From NCBI GenBank assembly GCA_945881965.1, contig CAMCVS010000006.1:62001-126000 (forward strand): DNA of 64,000 nt, given 5' to 3'. The translations under genes and the position numbers were made by a program. Shown here piece after piece: positions 9,103-17,417 of the stretch. How positions within the stretch are numbered: the first letter of the stretch is position 1; each line of letters starts with the position of its first letter. The notes under the pieces are model-generated. The model saw only the letters and a program-made list of their open reading frames with translations, was not told the origin of the DNA and did not search any database. This stretch comes from Paracoccus haematequi (lineage in GTDB: Bacteria; Pseudomonadota; Alphaproteobacteria; Rhodobacterales; Rhodobacteraceae).

Positions 9103-9972
9103 ATGGATCACTTCACCGCCGAAGACGGCGCGCGGCTGGCGTTTCGCGACGAAGGCGCGGGCCTGCCGGTGCTGGCGCTGGCGGGGCTGACGCGCGACGG
9201 GCGCGATTTCGACTACATGGCGCGGCACCTGCCCGCTGTGCGGCTGATCCGGCTGGACAGCCGCGGGCGCGGCGGGTCGGACTGGACCGGCGCGGCCAGC
9301 TATAATGTCGGCCAAGAGGTGCGCGATGCGCTGGCGCTGTTGGATCATCTGGGCGTGGCGCGGGCGGCGGTGATCGGGTCGTCGCGCGGTGGGCTGTTGG
9401 GGATGGTGATGGGCGCGACACAGCGCGCGCGGGTGGCAGGCCTGCTGTTCAACGATGTCGGCCCGCAGATCGAACGCGCGGGGCTGGAACGGATCGGCAC
9501 CTATATCGGCATTGCGCCGACGGTGCCCACGCTGGACGAGATCGCAGATCGCAGCGCGGCGCAATTCCCCGGCTTTCACCACGTGCCTGCCACCCGCTGG
9601 GCCGAAGAAACCGTGCGCCACTATGTCCAGACCGCCACAGGCGTGGCGCTGACCTATGATCCGGCGCTGAAAATCGCGTTTGACGTCGCGATGGCCGCGC
9701 CGCCCGTCGATCTGTGGCCGCTGTTCGATGCGCTGGCGGGGTTGCCTTTGGGGCTGGTGCGGGGCGCAAACTCGGACGTGTTGTCACGCGATGGCGCGGA
9801 TGCGATGCGCGCGCGCCGCCCCGACATGCATTTCGCCGAAGTCCCGGATCGTGGCCATATCCCGTTTCTGGACGAACCCGAGGCCCTTGCCTGCATCCGC
9901 GCTTTTCTGGATCAGGTCGCCCTGGCCGAAAACGCCGCCCCGCCTCTGGGCGGTCGCAGCGTTACGCTCTGA
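9103..9972 (+). CDS. alpha/beta hydrolase
   Basis: 289 residues of the alpha/beta hydrolase fold. The nucleophile elbow GSSRGG puts the catalytic serine at residue 94, the oxyanion/strand segment LDSRGRGGSDW precedes it, and a C-terminal GHIPFLDEPEAL supplies the histidine. GGAG at 9093-9096 supports ATG 9103 rather than the GTG at 9100. Last gene of the fabI-DUF3141 operon, 12 bp after hbd. Its place suggests an esterase, lactonase or thioesterase feeding hydroxyacids into the pathway, but substrate is unknown. Confidence 0.82.
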   Translation: MDHFTAEDGARLAFRDEGAGLPVLALAGLTRDGRDFDYMARHLPAVRLIRLDSRGRGGSDWTGAASYNVGQEVRDALALLDHLGVARAAVIGSSRGGLLGMVMGATQRARVAGLLFNDVGPQIERAGLERIGTYIGIAPTVPTLDEIADRSAAQFPGFHHVPATRWAEETVRHYVQTATGVALTYDPALKIAFDVAMAAPPVDLWPLFDALAGLPLGLVRGANSDVLSRDGADAMRARRPDMHFAEVPDRGHIPFLDEPEALACIRAFLDQVALAENAAPPLGGRSVTL

Positions 9973-10053
9973 CCGTTGCGAACAGCCCGCGCAACGAGCC
10001 GCGCAGGTCCGTCAGATCGAAGGGCGTGGCGATACAGGCATTTGCGCCCATCT

Positions 10054-10566
10054 TCAGCCGCCGCAGGCCACCGTCAGCAAGTCCGCTTCGCCCGTTGCCC
10101 AGTCTGCCCCTGTCAATGTCCCGTCGGGCGTGATCGCCATACCCGCTTGCAACACCACTTGCCGGGCATTGGCGCAATCGAACACCATCACGAAATCCTG
10201 CGGGTCGCGCCAGCGGGCAAAGCCATAGACGGGCACCATCCGCAGCGCGGGATTGTCAGGGTTTTGTGCGACTTCGCGCAGGTCCATCGCCAGAAACCGC
10301 AACGTCACCGGTACCAACAGTGTCCATGGCCGCAGCCCCGCCGGACCGGGCTCATCGCGCAGCACCTGCACGCCGACCGGCAGGCTGGCCAGACTGCGCG
10401 GATACCACGAATATTCCGACCAGATCGCATAGCCGATCATGCCCAGCCCGGCGGCCGCCAGCACGATCCACGCCGGCAGGCGCTGGCGGCTCAGCTTGCG
10501 GGCCAACAATGCGATCCCCGCCATGGCAAAGGCAGCGGAAACGGCAGCGATCAGTTCCAGTAACAC
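10054..10566 (-). CDS. hypothetical membrane protein
   Basis: 170 residues starting at GTG 10566. The first ~50 residues contain two likely transmembrane helices (LLELIAAVSAAFAMAGIALL and AWIVLAAAGLGMIGYAIW), followed by a soluble domain of about 120 residues with two short cysteine-containing segments. I do not recognise the family. It is the last gene of the minus-strand acs-adk-symporter run and converges with the alpha/beta hydrolase gene. The start has only a weak, distant AAGGA. A second reading frame overlaps its 5' part. Confidence 0.6.
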   Translation of the reverse strand: MLLELIAAVSAAFAMAGIALLARKLSRQRLPAWIVLAAAGLGMIGYAIWSEYSWYPRSLASLPVGVQVLRDEPGPAGLRPWTLLVPVTLRFLAMDLREVAQNPDNPALRMVPVYGFARWRDPQDFVMVFDCANARQVVLQAGMAITPDGTLTGADWATGEADLLTVACGG

Positions 10567-10732
10567 GGGGATTGGGTATCCTTGATGCGGGACCCGTGGT
10601 CATGGATCCCTGGCGGCGCGGGGGCTTTCCGATGAAGAAACCGGCGACCCGCACCAGTTCGTCCCGCGGCAAGCTGTCGTCGGGGTGGACCATTTCCAGA
10701 CAAGCAATGACCGTGTCAAGGCTTTGGGTCAT
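10352..10732 (-). CDS. possible small protein overlapping the membrane protein gene
   Basis: Starts at ATG 10732 with an AAAGGA ribosome binding site eight bases upstream, 65 bp after the symporter stop. The first ~45 residues (MTQSLDTVIACLEMVHPDD onward) look like a genuine acidic-amphipathic small protein. After about residue 60 the frame runs into the 5' half of the membrane protein gene in another frame and the residues look like a shadow. Either the real protein is short and its end has been lost by a frameshift, or only the N-terminus is meaningful. No family recognised. Confidence 0.35.
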   Translation of the reverse strand: MTQSLDTVIACLEMVHPDDSLPRDELVRVAGFFIGKPPRRQGSMTTGPASRIPNPRVTGTDRCRFRCLCHGGDRIVGPQAEPPAPAGVDRAGGRRAGHDRLCDLVGIFVVSAQSGQPAGRRAGAAR

Positions 10733-10797
10733 GGACATGATCCTTTGCAGGGGGATGCCCCCGGATCGCTCCGGAGGCACCGATATCACGGGATCGC

Positions 10798-12741
10798 TCA
10801 GTGGGCCTGTGCGGCACCGGCGCCTTTGGGCACGCGGATCGATTCCACCAGCTCCACCACGTCGCGCGGCGGGGCCTTGGTGATCATCGACACCACATAG
10901 GCGGTGGCAAAGTTCAGCAGCGCGCCAACCGGACCGAACGCTGCCGGGGAAATTCCCAGGAAATGCGCGGCGGGCGTGTTGGGCAGCACGTTGGTGCCGG
11001 GGATGAAGAACCAACCGAGGTACAGGAAGATGTAGACGGCGGTCGAAACCAGACCGACGATCATCCCCGCAATCGCCCCTTCCTTGCCGATGCGCTTCGA
11101 GAAGATGCCCATCATCAGAACCGGGAAGATCGTCGCAGCCGCCAGACCAAAGGCCAGCGCCACCACCTGCGCGGCAAAGCCGGGCGGGTTCAGACCCAGC
11201 CACGTCGCCAGCACGATGGCGAAGGCCATCGAGATGCGCGCGGCCAGCAGTTCGCCCTTTTCCGAGATGCTCGGGTTCAGGGCGCCCTTGATCAGGTCGT
11301 GGCTGATGGCCGAAGAGATGGCCAGCAGCAGGCCCGCCGCCGTCGAAAGCGCCGCTGCAAGGCCGCCAGCGGCAACCAGTGCAATGACCCAGCCGGGCAG
11401 TTTGGCGATTTCAGGGTTCGCAAGAACCATGATGTCGTTGTTGACAGTGGTCAGTTCGTTGCCCACCAGCCCACGTTCGGCCAGCGTCTTGTCGCCCAGC
11501 TTGGCTGCGCCCAGTGCGGTGGCAACGGCGGCTTCGGCTTCGGTCACCTTGGTCTGCAGGGCGGTCTTGTCGGCCTCGGTCGAATCGGCCAGCGCCTTCT
11601 TGGCAGCGGCCAGCGCCTTGTTGGCGTTGGTCACGGCAGCGGGTTCGTTGAAGTACTGGATCATGCCGTCACCGTTCAGGTCGGTGAACTTCAACAGGCC
11701 GGTCTTTTCCCAGTTACGGATCCAGATCAGGTCGGGGTTGCTGTCGATATCGGCAATCTTGATCGCGTCGCCATCCAGCGCGTTGCCGGTTTCGGCATTC
11801 GGCCAGAAGGTGGTGGTGATGTTCAGACGCGCCATCGAGCCCACGGCGGGTGCGACAGTGTACAAGAGCGCGATGAACACCAGCGCCCAACCAGCGGAGG
11901 AACGGGCATCCGACACCTTGGGCACGGTGAAGAAGCGGATGATGACGTGCGGCAGACCCGCGGTGCCGATCATCAGCGACATCGTGACGAGGAACATGTT
12001 GAACATGTTCGAGGTGTCAGCGGTATAGGCGGCAAAGCCCAGTTCCTTGACGACCGAATCGAGCTTGGCCAGGAACGACACATCGCCACCCGACGGGGCA
12101 TAGCTACCGATCAGGCCCAGTTGCGGCAGGATGTTGCCGGTCAGGTTCAGCGAGATGAACAGCGCCGGGATCGTGTAGGCGATGATCAGCACCACGTATT
12201 GCGCCACCTGCGTGTAGGTGATGCCCTTCATGCCGCCGAACACGGCGTAGGCGAACACCACGGCGGACCCGATGTAGAGACCGGTCGAGGTGGACACTTC
12301 GAGGAAGCGGGCAAAGGTCACGCCCACGCCGACCATCTGGCCGATCACATAGGTGATCGAGATCACCAGCAGACAGACCACCGCGACCATGCGGGCCGAG
12401 GTCGAATAGAACCGGTCGCCGACGAATTCCGGCACCGTGAACTTGCCGAACTTGCGCAGGTAAGGCGCCAGCAGCAGCGCCAGCAACACATACCCGCCGG
12501 TCCAGCCCATCAGGAAGACCGAGTTGTTGTAGCCGCCAAAGGCGATCAGGCCGGCCATCGAGATGAAAGACGCCGCCGACATCCAGTCAGCCGCAGTGGC
12601 CATGCCGTTGACGACCGGGCCGACGCCCTGGCCTGCGGCATAGAATTCAGCCGTCGATGAGGCGCGGGCCCAGAACGCGATACCGAAGTACAGCGCAAAG
12701 GACGCCCCGATGACGATGAGATTGAGCGTAAACTGATCCAT
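10798..12741 (-). CDS. sodium:solute symporter large subunit (acetate-permease-like)
   Basis: 647 residues, about 13 hydrophobic helices, solute:sodium symporter family, VC_2705-like subfamily that partners with a DUF4212 small subunit. The N-terminal GATADWMSAASFISMAGLIA region is typical of acetate-type transporters. Between the middle helices lies a hydrophilic insertion (residues ~330-440) with an EF-hand-like loop DLNGDGMIQYFN starting at Asp354 and an Ala/Lys/Glu-rich coiled-coil stretch. It follows acs and adk, so uptake of acetate or another short acid for activation by Acs is likely. The small subunit gene lies 20 bp upstream. Confidence 0.9.
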   Translation of the reverse strand: MDQFTLNLIVIGASFALYFGIAFWARASSTAEFYAAGQGVGPVVNGMATAADWMSAASFISMAGLIAFGGYNNSVFLMGWTGGYVLLALLLAPYLRKFGKFTVPEFVGDRFYSTSARMVAVVCLLVISITYVIGQMVGVGVTFARFLEVSTSTGLYIGSAVVFAYAVFGGMKGITYTQVAQYVVLIIAYTIPALFISLNLTGNILPQLGLIGSYAPSGGDVSFLAKLDSVVKELGFAAYTADTSNMFNMFLVTMSLMIGTAGLPHVIIRFFTVPKVSDARSSAGWALVFIALLYTVAPAVGSMARLNITTTFWPNAETGNALDGDAIKIADIDSNPDLIWIRNWEKTGLLKFTDLNGDGMIQYFNEPAAVTNANKALAAAKKALADSTEADKTALQTKVTEAEAAVATALGAAKLGDKTLAERGLVGNELTTVNNDIMVLANPEIAKLPGWVIALVAAGGLAAALSTAAGLLLAISSAISHDLIKGALNPSISEKGELLAARISMAFAIVLATWLGLNPPGFAAQVVALAFGLAAATIFPVLMMGIFSKRIGKEGAIAGMIVGLVSTAVYIFLYLGWFFIPGTNVLPNTPAAHFLGISPAAFGPVGALLNFATAYVVSMITKAPPRDVVELVESIRVPKGAGAAQAH

Positions 12742-12761
12742 GATCCCTGTTTTTCCTTTGA

Positions 12762-13019
12762 TTATTCTTCGACGCCGAATTCTTTGTCGAGTTTGTTCAT
12801 CCGCCGCGCATACGCGAAGATCAGAATGAGAAAGACGTAGATCGACCCGTTCTGGGCGAACCAGAACCCAAGGTCAGCGCCGCCCACCGAAATACCCTTC
12901 AGCGCCGGGCGCAGCAGGATGCCCAAGCCGAACGAACAGACAAACCAGATCACCAGCGAGATCAGGATGATGCGGACGTTGGCTGCCCAGTAGGCGTTGG
13001 ATTGTTTGGTTTCCGCCAT
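12762..13019 (-). CDS. DUF4212 symporter small subunit
   Basis: 85 residues with two transmembrane helices (ILISLVIWFVCSFGLGILL and GSIYVFLILIFAYARRM) and the DUF4212 signature GFWFAQNGSIYVF, ending in a short charged tail. ATG 13019 has GGGAG upstream; an in-frame start further upstream would add 11 residues without a site. Lies immediately before the large symporter subunit, the standard arrangement for this two-component sodium symporter. Confidence 0.92.
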   Translation of the reverse strand: MAETKQSNAYWAANVRIILISLVIWFVCSFGLGILLRPALKGISVGGADLGFWFAQNGSIYVFLILIFAYARRMNKLDKEFGVEE

Positions 13020-13081
13020 GTGTTTCACTCCCTTTGTTGTACCTGTCCGCACCCCGGCTTGCGGGGGGTCGGACTCCCCCG

Positions 13082-13759
13082 TCAGGCCGTCGCCTTGTGC
13101 ACGATGGCCGCCAGCGCTGTCCTGACCGCCGCGATGTCATCCATCGCGTCGATCCGGGTCAGCAACCCGCGCCCCTCGTAATAAGCGATCAGCGGTGCCG
13201 TCTGGGCGTGATAGGCCATCAGCCTGTCGCGCACCGTTTCGGCCTTGTCGTCGGCGCGGCGTTTCATCGCCGTGCCGCCGCATTTGTCGCAGACGCCCGC
13301 ATGGGACGGCTGCTTGAAATTGTCATGATACCCTTCGCCGCACGCCGCACAGGTATAACGGCCCGCGATGCGGCCCACCATGGCGTCATCGTCCACCTCA
13401 AGGCTGATGGCGGCGGTCACGCTGCGGCCCATACGCGCGAGGATATCACCCAGACTTTCGGCCTGCACATCGGTGCGCGGATAGCCGTCAAGGATGACGC
13501 CTTTCGCGGTGTCAGGCTGTGCCATCCGTTCCGCCAGAATGGCGGTGACGATATCGTCACTGACCAGCCCGCCCGCCTCCATCACCGCTTTTGCAGCGCG
13601 CCCCGCGTCTGACCCGGCGGCCACGGCGGCGCGCAGCATGTCGCCGGTGGACAACTGGATCAGGCCGAAATCCTCTTCCAGCATACGCGCCTGCGTGCCC
13701 TTGCCGGCCCCCGGAGGGCCCAGCAGGATCAGCACCGGCGCTGTGGTCGTGGCGGTCAT
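13082..13759 (-). CDS. adk: adenylate kinase
   Basis: 225 residues, catalyses AMP + ATP to 2 ADP. The P-loop GPPGAGKGTQ is at residues 14-23. The LID domain carries a zinc-type Cys4 cluster, CAACGEGY followed by CDKCGG. Placed 4 bp after the acs stop and before the symporter subunits. Acs produces AMP, so co-transcription of Adk with Acs would recycle it. The last bases before the symporter (13030-13075) form an imperfect GC hairpin that could attenuate readthrough. Confidence 0.95.
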   Translation of the reverse strand: MTATTTAPVLILLGPPGAGKGTQARMLEEDFGLIQLSTGDMLRAAVAAGSDAGRAAKAVMEAGGLVSDDIVTAILAERMAQPDTAKGVILDGYPRTDVQAESLGDILARMGRSVTAAISLEVDDDAMVGRIAGRYTCAACGEGYHDNFKQPSHAGVCDKCGGTAMKRRADDKAETVRDRLMAYHAQTAPLIAYYEGRGLLTRIDAMDDIAAVRTALAAIVHKATA

Positions 13760-13763
13760 CGCG

Positions 13764-15713
13764 TCACGCCTTGTTCATGCGGTGGGTGATCAGATCTTCG
13801 ACCACCGACGGATCGGCCAATGTCGAGATGTCGCCCAACGCACCATAGTCGTTTTCCGCGATCTTGCGCAGGATGCGGCGCATGATCTTGCCCGACCGGG
13901 TTTTCGGCAGGCCCGGCGCCCATTGGATCAGGTCCGGGCTGGCGATCGGGCCGATTTCCTTGCGGACCCAGGTCACCAACTCCTTGCGCAATTCTTCGCT
14001 GGGCGCGATGCCGTTCATCAGGGTGACATAGGCATAGATGCCCTGTCCCTTGATCGGATGGGGGTATCCGACCACGGCGGCCTCGGCGACATTGATATGC
14101 GCGACCAGCGCCGATTCCACCTCGGCGGTGCCCATGCGGTGGCCCGATACGTTGATCACGTCATCGACGCGCCCCGTGATCCAGAAATCGCCATCCGCAT
14201 CGCGGCGGCAGCCGTCGCCAGAGAAATAATAGCCCTTGTAATCACCGAAATAGGTTTTCTCGAACCGCGCGTGATCGCCCCAGACCGTGCGCATCTGGCC
14301 CGGCCAGCTATCCGCGATGCACAGCACGCCTTCGCAGGCGGTGTCCGTGATCACAGTGCCCGCCGTCGGGTCCAGCACCACGGGTTTCACGCCAAAAAAC
14401 GGCTTTTGCGCCGCGCCGGGTTTCAGCGTGTGGGCACCGGGCAGCGGGGTCAGCATATGGCCCCCGGTTTCCGTCTGCCAGAACGTGTCCACGATGGGGC
14501 AAAGGCCGCGGCCCACATTCTCGTTATACCAGTTCCACGCCTCGGGGTTGATCGGTTCCCCGACCGACCCCAGCAATTTCAGCGAGGACAGGTCGTATTT
14601 CGTCACAAAATCCGTGCCTTGCCCCATCAGCGCGCGGATCGCGGTCGGCGCGGTGTAGAACTGGTTCACTTTGTGCTTTTCACACACCGCCCAGAACCGG
14701 CCGGCATCCGGCCATGTCGGCACGCCTTCGAACATCAGCGTGGTCGCGCCGTTCGCCAGCGGGCCATAGATGATATAGCTGTGCCCGGTGACCCAGCCGA
14801 CATCGGCAGTGCACCAAAACACATCGCCATCGTGATAATCAAAAGTGATCTGGTGCGTCATCGACGCATAGACCAGATACCCGCCCGAGGTATGCACAAC
14901 GCCCTTGGGCTGGCCGGTGGACCCCGAGGTATAGAGGATGAACAGCGGGTCTTCGGCGCTCATCTCGGCGGGGGTGCAATAGGGCGCGGCGTCAGCGGCC
15001 AGCGCGTTGTAATCGTGGTCGCGGTCATAGACCCAGGTGGTCTGGTCGCCGGTGCGTTTCACCACCAGCACCTTGACCGTGTCCTTGCAATGCAACAGCG
15101 CCGCATCGGTGTTCGATTTCAGCGGCGTCTTGCGCCCGCCGCGCGGGGCGTGGTCGGCGGTGATCACCACCTTCGCATCACAGCCATTGATCCGCTGGCC
15201 CAGTGCATCGGGCGAAAATCCTGCGAACACGATGGAATGAATGGCCCCGATCCGCGCGCAGGCCAGCATGGCATAGGCCGCTTCGGGGATCATCGGCAGA
15301 TAGATCACCACGCGGTCGCCCTTGCCCACACCCATGCCTTTCAGCACGTTCGCCATGCGCGAGGTATGTTCCAAGAGTTGCAGATAGGTGATGTGCTGCG
15401 CCGGTTCGCTGGGATCATCGGGTTCAAAGATGATCGCGGTCTGGTTCGCGCGTGTGCCCAGATGGCGGTCGATGCAATTGGCCGACACGTTCAGCGTGCC
15501 GTCTTCGTACCATTTGATGTCCACGGCGCCGGGGGCGAAAGAGGTGTTCTTGACGCGGGTATAGGGGCGGATCCAGTCGATGCGCTGGCCATGCGCGCGC
15601 CAGAATTGATCCGGGTCGGCAATGGATGCCGCGTACATGTCGCTGTAGCGCGCAGCGTCAACATGGGCAGATGCGGCAAATTCCGCCGATGGCGGGTAGG
15701 TCTTGTCTGACAT
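13764..15713 (-). CDS. acs: acetyl-CoA synthetase
   Basis: 649 residues, AMP-forming acetate-CoA ligase. The AMP-binding core [19 protein letters not shown] is present, as are the acyl-pocket region and the C-terminal RSGKIMRR with Lys609, the residue whose acetylation shuts off Acs in enteric bacteria. A strong GAGGAGGA site precedes ATG 15713. First gene of acs-adk-DUF4212-symporter. Upstream is a ~500-bp AT-richer control region. Confidence 0.97.
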   Translation of the reverse strand: MSDKTYPPSAEFAASAHVDAARYSDMYAASIADPDQFWRAHGQRIDWIRPYTRVKNTSFAPGAVDIKWYEDGTLNVSANCIDRHLGTRANQTAIIFEPDDPSEPAQHITYLQLLEHTSRMANVLKGMGVGKGDRVVIYLPMIPEAAYAMLACARIGAIHSIVFAGFSPDALGQRINGCDAKVVITADHAPRGGRKTPLKSNTDAALLHCKDTVKVLVVKRTGDQTTWVYDRDHDYNALAADAAPYCTPAEMSAEDPLFILYTSGSTGQPKGVVHTSGGYLVYASMTHQITFDYHDGDVFWCTADVGWVTGHSYIIYGPLANGATTLMFEGVPTWPDAGRFWAVCEKHKVNQFYTAPTAIRALMGQGTDFVTKYDLSSLKLLGSVGEPINPEAWNWYNENVGRGLCPIVDTFWQTETGGHMLTPLPGAHTLKPGAAQKPFFGVKPVVLDPTAGTVITDTACEGVLCIADSWPGQMRTVWGDHARFEKTYFGDYKGYYFSGDGCRRDADGDFWITGRVDDVINVSGHRMGTAEVESALVAHINVAEAAVVGYPHPIKGQGIYAYVTLMNGIAPSEELRKELVTWVRKEIGPIASPDLIQWAPGLPKTRSGKIMRRILRKIAENDYGALGDISTLADPSVVEDLITHRMNKA

Positions 15714-16173
15714 GGTTCCTCCTCGAAGCGGGTCACCCGCTGATCTTACCGGTTCGGCGGTTTCCCGCCTGCGCGCTCCGTCCCTGCGTCACTGCTAACG
15801 CAAGTCAAAGCCCGTGTAACTATCTTCTTTCGCGTGATTTTCCTGTAAACAATTTTCCGACTTACTTGTGAAATCTGTAAATTCACAGAAAATTTACTAT
15901 TTTACCCGCAGGTTGCGCCGTGCTGGGTCGTGCCACGCGGCCCCGTTGTTGAAAATCGCCGAAAAAAAAGCCCGGTTCGGATGTGACGTTGGGTCCGGGC
16001 CCGGAGCGGGCCGGGGCGGGATCGGGTCCGAAACCGCGCCGAACCGGCAGGAACATGTCTTGTGCGACCGAATCGTTCCAAAACGACGGCATGAACGAAA
16101 GAATTTGTCGCGCGCCTCTGGGGCGCTTGCCCGAATGATGCAGGCCCGAGACCTCTTGCCGCGAAAAGCAAAG
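15714..16173. other. acs upstream region without a gene
   Basis: About 460 bp between acs and the terminator of the binding-protein gene. The part next to acs (15780-15905) is AT-rich compared with its surroundings and holds a 21-bp interrupted palindrome. The rest (15905-16170) is GC-rich, with frames open on both strands but no ribosome binding site or recognisable protein. Most likely control DNA for acs. Confidence 0.6.
15867..15887. promoter_or_regulatory. interrupted palindrome upstream of acs
   Basis: TGTGAA and TTCACA arms separated by nine bases in an AT-rich stretch about 155 bp upstream of the acs start codon. The arm spacing is too wide for a CRP site (which needs six bases between TGTGA and TCACA). 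A candidate operator for a regulator of acetate use; protein unknown. Confidence 0.4.
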
Positions 16174-16199
16174 AAAAAGGGGCACCCGCAGGCGCCCCT
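16174..16199 (-). terminator. Rho-independent terminator after the binding-protein gene
   Basis: On the minus strand, AGGGGC and GCCCCT arms with a ten-base loop, followed by TTTTT. It lies about 20 bp after the stop of the substrate-binding protein and closes the liv operon. Confidence 0.75.
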
Positions 16200-16220
16200 C
16201 TGACAGCAAAACCCTGGCAA

Positions 16221-17378
16221 TTACTGCTTGGTGATGGTTTTCCAGATGCCGCCCTCGACGCGCGAAATCACCACGTCGTTGACGCCCTGATGGAACTCGG
16301 GGGTGTATTTCACCACCGTGCCGGTCAGCGCACTGTCATAGCTCAGGTTCTCCATCGCCGTGCGGAAGCTGTCGGTGGTGAGGTCGGGACCTGCGGCCTC
16401 TAGTGCCTTCACCAGCGTTTCTGCGGCGTTGTAGCCCAGCATCGCAAAGCCCGACGCGGGCTGGCTGAACCGTGCGGCATAGGCATCAGCGAACGCCTTC
16501 ACCTCGGGCACGTCCATCCGGCCCACCATGTCTTGCCACCCGGCCGCGGCATACAGCCCTTCGGTCACGCCCCCCGGCACGCCGGCGACAACTTCCAGGA
16601 ACCCGGCCGACGAGGCCAGGAATTTGACATTGGTCCAGCCCAGTTGCTTGGCGGTGCCCACTACGGTTATGCCCGCGCGCACACCCAGCGCCATCGTCAC
16701 CACGTCACAGCCCGCAGCCTGCAATTTCTGCACCGCGCCGACGAAATCCTGCTCGTCGGGCTTGTGGGTGGTTTCCGTCACGAACTCCATCCCGGCAGCA
16801 GCCGCGTTTTCCTTGGTGGACAGGGCGATTTCCTTGCCGAAATCCGTCGGCAGATACATCGTGCAGGCTTTTTTCGCGCCGTATGTCGCGCCCAGATAGG
16901 CCAGTCCGGCCTTGATCTGGTCATAATAGCTGCTGAAGCCGGTGAACTTGTTGTCCACGGGCTCTTGCAGCATCTCGCGCGCGGCGGTCAGCGGGTTGAT
17001 GTTGAATACGCCTTTCGGGTCCATCAACTGGAACCCGGCCAGGTTATGCGGCGTGCCCAGCGACAACAGCATCGCAAACGCCTGATCGCGGTTGATCAGC
17101 TTGTTATAACCCTGCGTGGCTTTCGGAAGCTGGTAGCCGTGATCCTCGACGACGAACTTGATCTTGCGGCCATGGATGCCGCCCGCCGCGTTCACCTCGT
17201 CGAATTTCAGGTTTGCGCCGTTTACCGCCGGAACGCCGACAGCGGCAAAGATGCCGGACAGGTCATTGACCGATCCGATCACCACCTCGTCCTTGGTCAC
17301 GCCCTGCTGCGCCAGCGCCGCGCCGCCCATGGTCAGCGTCGCTGCCGCGATGGCCAATGCCTTGAATGTGGTCTTCAT
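16221..17378 (-). CDS. branched-chain-type ABC transporter substrate-binding protein
   Basis: 385 residues, periplasmic binding protein of the LivJ/leucine-type family (Peripla_BP_6). A signal peptide occupies residues 1-23 (ends GGAALA). The mature protein opens with VVIGSVNDLSG, the usual first strand and ligand loop of the family, and continues with NGANLKFDEVNAAGG. GGAGGAG lies upstream of ATG 17378; a start 11 codons further up has no site. Last gene of the livHMGF-ligase operon. Substrate is probably an organic acid because a CoA ligase is in the same operon; amino acids cannot be excluded. Confidence 0.92.
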   Translation of the reverse strand: MKTTFKALAIAAATLTMGGAALAQQGVTKDEVVIGSVNDLSGIFAAVGVPAVNGANLKFDEVNAAGGIHGRKIKFVVEDHGYQLPKATQGYNKLINRDQAFAMLLSLGTPHNLAGFQLMDPKGVFNINPLTAAREMLQEPVDNKFTGFSSYYDQIKAGLAYLGATYGAKKACTMYLPTDFGKEIALSTKENAAAAGMEFVTETTHKPDEQDFVGAVQKLQAAGCDVVTMALGVRAGITVVGTAKQLGWTNVKFLASSAGFLEVVAGVPGGVTEGLYAAAGWQDMVGRMDVPEVKAFADAYAARFSQPASGFAMLGYNAAETLVKALEAAGPDLTTDSFRTAMENLSYDSALTGTVVKYTPEFHQGVNDVVISRVEGGIWKTITKQ

Positions 17379-17417
17379 CGTTTCTCCTCCCAGAGATTGG
17401 CCCCCCTCCACAGGGGC

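Noticed and set aside
15867..15887. CRP/FNR binding site upstream of acs
   Set aside because: Arm spacing is 11 bases between TGTGA and TCACA, whereas CRP needs six.
15868..16220. Open frames on both strands in the acs upstream region
   Set aside because: No ribosome binding site, no recognisable protein, and several frames are open at once.
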